From the NCBI GenBank assembly GCA_021783275.1, contig JAJXUA010000002.1, positions 1-64,000 of the forward strand: a stretch of DNA of 64,000 nucleotides. The letters run 5' to 3'. The DNA comes from Pseudomonadota bacterium. Its GTDB lineage: Bacteria; Pseudomonadota; Gammaproteobacteria; Burkholderiales; Thiobacillaceae. The notes under the pieces are model-generated. The model did not search any database and was not told the DNA's origin. It worked only from the letters and a program-made list of their open reading frames with translations. Shown here piece by piece: positions 59,200-64,000 of this stretch; positions within the stretch are counted from its first letter, which is position 1; the number at the start of each line of letters is the position of its first letter. The position numbers and the translations under genes are program-made.

Positions 59200-60084
59200 A
59201 TGCATGACGGCATGCTGATCCTGTTCAAGCTGCTGGCACGCATACCCCTGCCCGTGCTGCACGCCCTGGGGATTCCGCTGGGATGGCTGATCTATGTATT
59301 GCCCGGACGCCACTCGCAGCGCATGCGCAACAATCTGCGTGACAGCGGCCTGTGCGCCACGCCATCGCAATATCGCAAGCTGTTGCGGCAGGCCATTGCC
59401 GAAAACGGCAAGGCCGTGATCGAACTGATTCCGATCTGGCTGAAGCCCTACGCCAAGGTTCAGCAACTGGTGCGCGCCACCACTGGCTGGCAGCATATTG
59501 ATGCCGCACGTGAGGCGGGCAAGGGCGTGATCGTGATTGCGCCCCACATAGGCTGCTTTGAAATCATCAACCTGTATTACGCCGCCCGGCATCCGTTTAC
59601 TGCGCTCTACAAGCCCCCCCGGCAACCTCTGCTGAACGCACTGATGCTCGCCGGTCGCCAGCGTGGTCACGCCCGCCTGGCCGCGACTGATTTGTCCGGC
59701 GTACGTGCCCTGCTGGCCGCACTCAAACGGCATGAAGGCGTCGGCATCCTGCCCGATCAGGTGGCCAGCAGTGGCGATGGCGTATGGGCACCGTTTCTGG
59801 GCCGGCCGGCCTACACGCCCACCCTGCTGGCCAATCTGCAAAACCGCACCGGTGCCGCCGCCTTCTTTGTCGCGGCAGAACGCCTGAGCTGGGGGCGTGG
59901 CTACCACCTGCATGTTTTTCCCCTGGATCAACCGCTGCCCCGTGACAAAGTTGCGGCAGCCACCCTCATCAACCAAGGCGTGGAAGCCGTGGTGAAACAC
60001 TTTCCCGCGCAGTACATGTGGAGCTACAACCGGCACAAGCGCCCGGGCAATGTCGCGCCACCCGACACCTCACCCAGCGCATGA
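59200..60084 (+). CDS. LpxL/HtrB-family lysophospholipid acyltransferase
   Basis: [40 protein letters not shown]...GVGILPDQV. Confidence 0.9.
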   Translation: MHDGMLILFKLLARIPLPVLHALGIPLGWLIYVLPGRHSQRMRNNLRDSGLCATPSQYRKLLRQAIAENGKAVIELIPIWLKPYAKVQQLVRATTGWQHIDAAREAGKGVIVIAPHIGCFEIINLYYAARHPFTALYKPPRQPLLNALMLAGRQRGHARLAATDLSGVRALLAALKRHEGVGILPDQVASSGDGVWAPFLGRPAYTPTLLANLQNRTGAAAFFVAAERLSWGRGYHLHVFPLDQPLPRDKVAAATLINQGVEAVVKHFPAQYMWSYNRHKRPGNVAPPDTSPSA

Positions 60085-60983
60085 AACCTCTGCCAGCCGT
60101 GCGGCCGCATCGCGCCACTTCGCTCAACATCCGGTTTTTGTGGCTGCTGCACTGGCTGCCTTTGCCACTGCTGGCCGCATTGGGCAACCTGGCCGGGTGG
60201 CTGATGGTGCTGCGGCCGTCACGCCGCCGCGGCATTGTTGCGACCAATCTGGCGCTGTGTTTTCCCGAGGCGACCCCCGCCCTGCGGCGACGCTGGCTGC
60301 GCCAGACCTATCAGGCGTCGCTGCGCGCGGTTATCGAACACGGCGTGTTGTGGTGGGGCTCCGCTGTACGCCTGCGCCGCCTCATCCGCATCGACAACCC
60401 CGAAGCCGCACTCGGGGATGGCACCCGCCCGGTGATCTGGCTGGCGCCGCATTTTGTCGGTCTCGACATGGGCGGCGTGCGGCTGACGATGGACTACGAA
60501 ATTGCTTCCATCTATGCACCCGCCAAGGATCCGGTGATCGACCGGCTGATGCTGCATGGCCGCACCCGTTTCCGCGACATCGTGCTGATTGCGCGCCACG
60601 ACGGCATCAAGGCTACGCTCAACGCCATTAAATCCGGGCGACCGTTTTATTACTTGCCGGATCAGGATCATGGCCGTCTCAATGCCGTGTTCGTGCCTTT
60701 TTTCGGGGTACCAGCGGCCACCGTATCGGCCCTGCCGCGTCTGGCCAAACTCACGGATGCGCAGATCATCCCGGTGGTTACGCGGCAGTTATCGTGGGGG
60801 CGTGGTTACGCCTTGCGGTTTTACCCGGCCTGGGACAACTATCCCAGCGGCGACCTCGAAGCCGACGTCACGCGCATGAATACCTTTATCGAAGCACGTA
60901 TCCGCGAAATGCCTGCGCAGTATCTGTGGCTGCACCGCCGCTTCAAGACCCGTCCAAGAGGCCAGCCACACCTGTATGACTGA
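60081..60983 (+). CDS. Second LpxL/HtrB-family acyltransferase
   Basis: RPVIWLAPHFVGLDMGGVRLTMDYEIASIYAPAKDPVIDRLMLHGR...YYLPDQDHG; 4-bp overlap with the upstream gene. Confidence 0.9.
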   Translation: MKPLPAVRPHRATSLNIRFLWLLHWLPLPLLAALGNLAGWLMVLRPSRRRGIVATNLALCFPEATPALRRRWLRQTYQASLRAVIEHGVLWWGSAVRLRRLIRIDNPEAALGDGTRPVIWLAPHFVGLDMGGVRLTMDYEIASIYAPAKDPVIDRLMLHGRTRFRDIVLIARHDGIKATLNAIKSGRPFYYLPDQDHGRLNAVFVPFFGVPAATVSALPRLAKLTDAQIIPVVTRQLSWGRGYALRFYPAWDNYPSGDLEADVTRMNTFIEARIREMPAQYLWLHRRFKTRPRGQPHLYD

Positions 60984-61473
60984 AACGCCACGCCGTCTGG
61001 CGCATGACGAAATCGAGGCCGTCGCCCAGCTGGCGCGCCGGGTCTGGCAAGCCACGTATCCCGCGCTGATCACGCAGGCGCAGATTGATTTCATGCTGGC
61101 GGATCGCTATGCCGCAAGCCGCATCCGCCAGCAGCTCGACGACCCACGCCACGCCTGGTGGATCACAGGCATGGCAGGCGCTCCCAACGGATTCGCCCAC
61201 GCCCTGCTCGGCGACCATCACGACTGCAAGCTCGACAAGCTCTATGTGGATCCCGGTTTGCAGCGACAGGGTCTCGGCCGGGCCCTGCTGGGAGCCGTCC
61301 GTGTCTGGGCGCAACACCATCACGCCCGCTGTGTGCGGCTACAGGTCAATCGCGGCAACGTGGGCGCGCTTAAAGCCTACGAACACTATGGTTTCCGCAT
61401 CATCGAATCGCGCGTGTTCGACATCGGTCAGGGCTTCGTGATGGATGACCACGTGATGGAAATGCCGCTGTGA
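60976..61473 (+). CDS. GNAT-family N-acetyltransferase
   Basis: CKLDKLYVDPGLQRQGLGRALLGAV...LQVNRGNVGALKAYEHYGF. Confidence 0.92.
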   Translation: MTETPRRLAHDEIEAVAQLARRVWQATYPALITQAQIDFMLADRYAASRIRQQLDDPRHAWWITGMAGAPNGFAHALLGDHHDCKLDKLYVDPGLQRQGLGRALLGAVRVWAQHHHARCVRLQVNRGNVGALKAYEHYGFRIIESRVFDIGQGFVMDDHVMEMPL

Positions 61474-61886
61474 CTTTTCATAACCCCGATGACGCCAGCC
61501 TTCGGGCCCTGTTTTCCCAACTCAAAACTATAGCCGTTGTGGGTTTGTCGCCCCAGCCCGCACGCCCCAGTTACCGCGTGGCGCGCGCCATGCAGGGGTA
61601 TGGATTTCGCATCGTACCGGTGCGTCCCCTGATCGACCGGGTGCTGGACGAACCGGCGTATGGCAGCCTTGCGGCCATCCCGTTCGCGGTCGATATGGTC
61701 AACGTCTTTCGTGCCGCCGAACATGTTCCCGCTATCGTCGAGCAATGCCTGGCGCTACACTTGCCTGCCATCTGGATCCAGGAAGGCATCGTGGATCAGG
61801 CCGCTGCGCTGCATGCGCAGAACCAGGGCATGACGGTGGTGATGGATCGCTGCCTGCTCAAGGACTATGTGAGACTGCATACGTGA
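61470..61886 (+). CDS. CoA-binding (YccU-like) protein
   Basis: [35 protein letters not shown]...[14 protein letters not shown]. Confidence 0.9.
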   Translation: MTFHNPDDASLRALFSQLKTIAVVGLSPQPARPSYRVARAMQGYGFRIVPVRPLIDRVLDEPAYGSLAAIPFAVDMVNVFRAAEHVPAIVEQCLALHLPAIWIQEGIVDQAAALHAQNQGMTVVMDRCLLKDYVRLHT

Positions 61887-61906
61887 ACACAGGAATATCC
61901 CCGGCA

Positions 61907-62737
61907 ATGACACTCCGCTTTACCAAAATGCACGGTCTGGGTAACGATTTCGTGGTGATTGATGGCATCCGCCAGACGGTTGCGCTCAGCCCCGAACAAT
62001 GTCGCCGGATTGCCGACCGCCATCTGGGGGTGGGCTGTGACCAGATATTGCTGGTGGAAGTCCCCACCCGCGCCGATGTGGACTTTCGTTACCGGATATT
62101 CAATGCCGATGGCGGCGAAGTGGAACAATGCGGCAACGGCGCACGCTGTTTTGTGCGGTTTGTGCGGGACCAGGGTCTCACTGACAAGACCGTCATCCGG
62201 GTAGAAACCGCGTCGGGCGTGATTGAGCCCCGCCTGCTGGATAACGGACAGGTCATCGTGGACATGGGCACACCCAGATTCAGTCCGGCCGATATTCCTT
62301 TCGTGGCCGACAGCGAAGCGCTAAGCTATCCCCTCAAGGTGGGCCAGCACCTGATTGATGTGGCCGCGCTGTCGATGGGTAACCCGCATGCGGTGCTGCG
62401 GGTGAATGATCTGGATAGCGCGCCGGTCGATATACTCGGTCCGGCCATCGAGTCGCACGCGCGCTTTCCGCAACGTGTCAACGCGGGATTCATGCAGGTG
62501 CTGACGCCACACGACATCCGCCTGCGCGTATTTGAACGCGGCGCAGGCGAAACCCTGGCATGTGGCACCGGCGCCTGTGCCGCTGCCGTGGCGGGAATCC
62601 GCCAGGGCTGGCTGGCGAGCCCGGTGAGCGTACACACACGAGGCGGTGACCTGATCATCGCCTGGGCAGGCGGCACCGAGCCCGTCACCATGACCGGCCC
62701 GGCCGAAACCGTATTTGAAGGAGTACTCGAACTTTGA
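61907..62737 (+). CDS. dapF: Diaminopimelate epimerase
   Basis: [21 protein letters not shown]...[16 protein letters not shown]...[19 protein letters not shown]. Confidence 0.98.
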   Translation: MTLRFTKMHGLGNDFVVIDGIRQTVALSPEQCRRIADRHLGVGCDQILLVEVPTRADVDFRYRIFNADGGEVEQCGNGARCFVRFVRDQGLTDKTVIRVETASGVIEPRLLDNGQVIVDMGTPRFSPADIPFVADSEALSYPLKVGQHLIDVAALSMGNPHAVLRVNDLDSAPVDILGPAIESHARFPQRVNAGFMQVLTPHDIRLRVFERGAGETLACGTGACAAAVAGIRQGWLASPVSVHTRGGDLIIAWAGGTEPVTMTGPAETVFEGVLEL

Positions 62738-63387
62738 TGGACACCCCCCTCACCACGCTGGATGAACAGGCGATTGCCGACTTCCTGACCCAGCATCCGA
62801 ATTTCTTCAACGAATTTCCCACCTTGCTGGCGGAACTGAACATCCCGCATCCGCATGGCACACATGCCGTGTCGATGAGCGAACGCCAGCTGATCGCGAT
62901 GCGCGACAAGGTGCGGATGCTGGAAAACAAACTGGCCGAGCTGATCCAGTTTGGTGAAGAAAACGACGGTATTTCCGACAAGCTGCACGCGCTGATTCTG
63001 GCCTTGCTGGCGACGCACACACCCGAGGAAATCGCCAGCGCCCTGGCGCTGCATCTGCGCGAAGGCTTTGCCGTGCCGCACCATGCCTGGCGCCTGCTCG
63101 CCACCGACACACTCGACGAGGCCACCTGCACCGCCATGACCACCCTGCTGCAACCGGTATGTGGCGCGCTTGCCGTGCCGCAGGCCAGCGAGTGGTTTGG
63201 TGAAGTGTCACCGCATCTCAAAAGCTTTGCCTGCATTCCCCTGCGCCTGTCTGCCAGCAGTCCGTCGCTGGGCTTGCTGGTGCTGGCATCAGAAGAAGCC
63301 AAACGTTTTTACGCCGGCATGGGTACGCTGTACCTGCAACGGCTGGGACAAGTCATCGCTGCGGCCCTAAGCCGCATGCAAACGTGA
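62734..63387 (+). CDS. DUF484 family protein
   Basis: [59 protein letters not shown]; between dapF and xerC. Confidence 0.92.
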   Translation: MMDTPLTTLDEQAIADFLTQHPNFFNEFPTLLAELNIPHPHGTHAVSMSERQLIAMRDKVRMLENKLAELIQFGEENDGISDKLHALILALLATHTPEEIASALALHLREGFAVPHHAWRLLATDTLDEATCTAMTTLLQPVCGALAVPQASEWFGEVSPHLKSFACIPLRLSASSPSLGLLVLASEEAKRFYAGMGTLYLQRLGQVIAAALSRMQT

Positions 63388-64000
63388 CGCCGGTCGAAAC
63401 CTGGCTGCAACACCTGGCCGCCGAACGGCGGTTATCGCCCCACACTGTGTCCGCTTACCGGAGTGATCTGGCCGTGCTGTTGCAACAGGCCGGCGACACC
63501 CCGCTGGAGGCACTGACCCTGACGGACATACGGGGCACACTGGTCAAGCTGCGCGGCAGAGGCCTGTCGGCCGCCAGTGTGGCGCGCCATGTATCGAGCT
63601 GGCGCGGCTTTTACGCCTTTGCCTGCCGTCGCCTGGCGTATCCACGCAATCCCTGTGTGGGCGTACGCCCTCCCAAGTCGGCCAAAGCCCTGCCGCAAGT
63701 CCTCTCGCCCGATGCCTGCACCCAGTTGCTCGACTCCCGGGATGCAGCGGCAGACGACTGGCTGGCTGCGCGCGACCGCGCGATGTTCGAACTGTTTTAT
63801 TCGTCAGGCCTGCGCCTGGCCGAACTGGTGGGGCTGGATGTGCTGGCCATCGACCTGTCCACCGGCGAAGCCCAGGTCACCGGCAAAGGCCGCAAAACCC
63901 GCATTGTGCCGGTGGGCCAGGCGGCACGCACAGCATTGGCGGCCTGGCTGCCGTTGCGCCTGTCCGTCGCACGGCCTGACCATGCCGCGCTGTTCATCAG
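63384..64000 (+). CDS. xerC: Tyrosine recombinase XerC (3' truncated by window edge; GTG start)
   Basis: [36 protein letters not shown]...LFYSSGLRLAELVGLDVLAIDLSTGEAQVTGKGRKTRIVPVG; absent from ORF track because open at the end. Confidence 0.95.
   Translation, partial: MTPVETWLQHLAAERRLSPHTVSAYRSDLAVLLQQAGDTPLEALTLTDIRGTLVKLRGRGLSAASVARHVSSWRGFYAFACRRLAYPRNPCVGVRPPKSAKALPQVLSPDACTQLLDSRDAAADDWLAARDRAMFELFYSSGLRLAELVGLDVLAIDLSTGEAQVTGKGRKTRIVPVGQAARTALAAWLPLRLSVARPDHAALFI

Noticed and set aside
63384-64000. Tyrosine recombinase as the integrase for the cassette cluster
   Set aside because: dapF-DUF484-xerC synteny and sequence identify host XerC; no IntI-specific insert is visible in the part present.

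Overview
The window is about 64 kb of GC-rich chromosome. Gene content and synteny suggest a sulfur-oxidizing betaproteobacterium, Thiobacillus-like (this is inference). Most of it is housekeeping: purH(partial)-purD, hemF, a divergent PBP1-like protein, a NarX/NarL-type two-component pair, hemA-prfA-prmC, grxD, ntrBC-glnA, aroE-mtgA-mgtE-msbA-ttcA, metK-[SAH riboswitch]-ahcY-metF, lpxL-like genes, dapF and xerC(partial). The centre (about 13.8-28.0 kb, minus strand) is a complete oxidative reverse-dsr cluster, dsrABEFHCMKLJOPNR, followed by cysG. Regions worth a second look: (1) 28.4-32.3 kb, divergent from dsrA, has a Cas6/Cmx6-like protein with no CRISPR array or other cas genes, a dsrC paralogue lacking the penultimate Cys, a rhodanese, an unknown protein and a TauD-like dioxygenase. 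The facing dsr operon has strong perfect hairpins in most of its longer intercistronic gaps. (2) 9.3-11.2 kb is an AT-richer island whose three small genes are separated by two attC-like sites, i.e. an integrase-less integron cassette cluster (CALIN-like) carrying GIY-YIG-like and HNH-like proteins. (3) 35.6-38.6 kb is a sigma-54-promoter-preceded cassette: a Tat-like exported Cys-rich 'CTPGYWK' protein, a PqqD-like protein, an HprK-related kinase and a nucleotidyltransferase-like protein. Smaller items are an SAH riboswitch, an NtrC site plus -24/-12 promoter at glnA, a (GCAG)9 repeat beside a Phd/PIN toxin-antitoxin pair, a PEP-CTERM protein and several structured palindromic intergenic elements. 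All calls come from reading the sequence; no database search was run.
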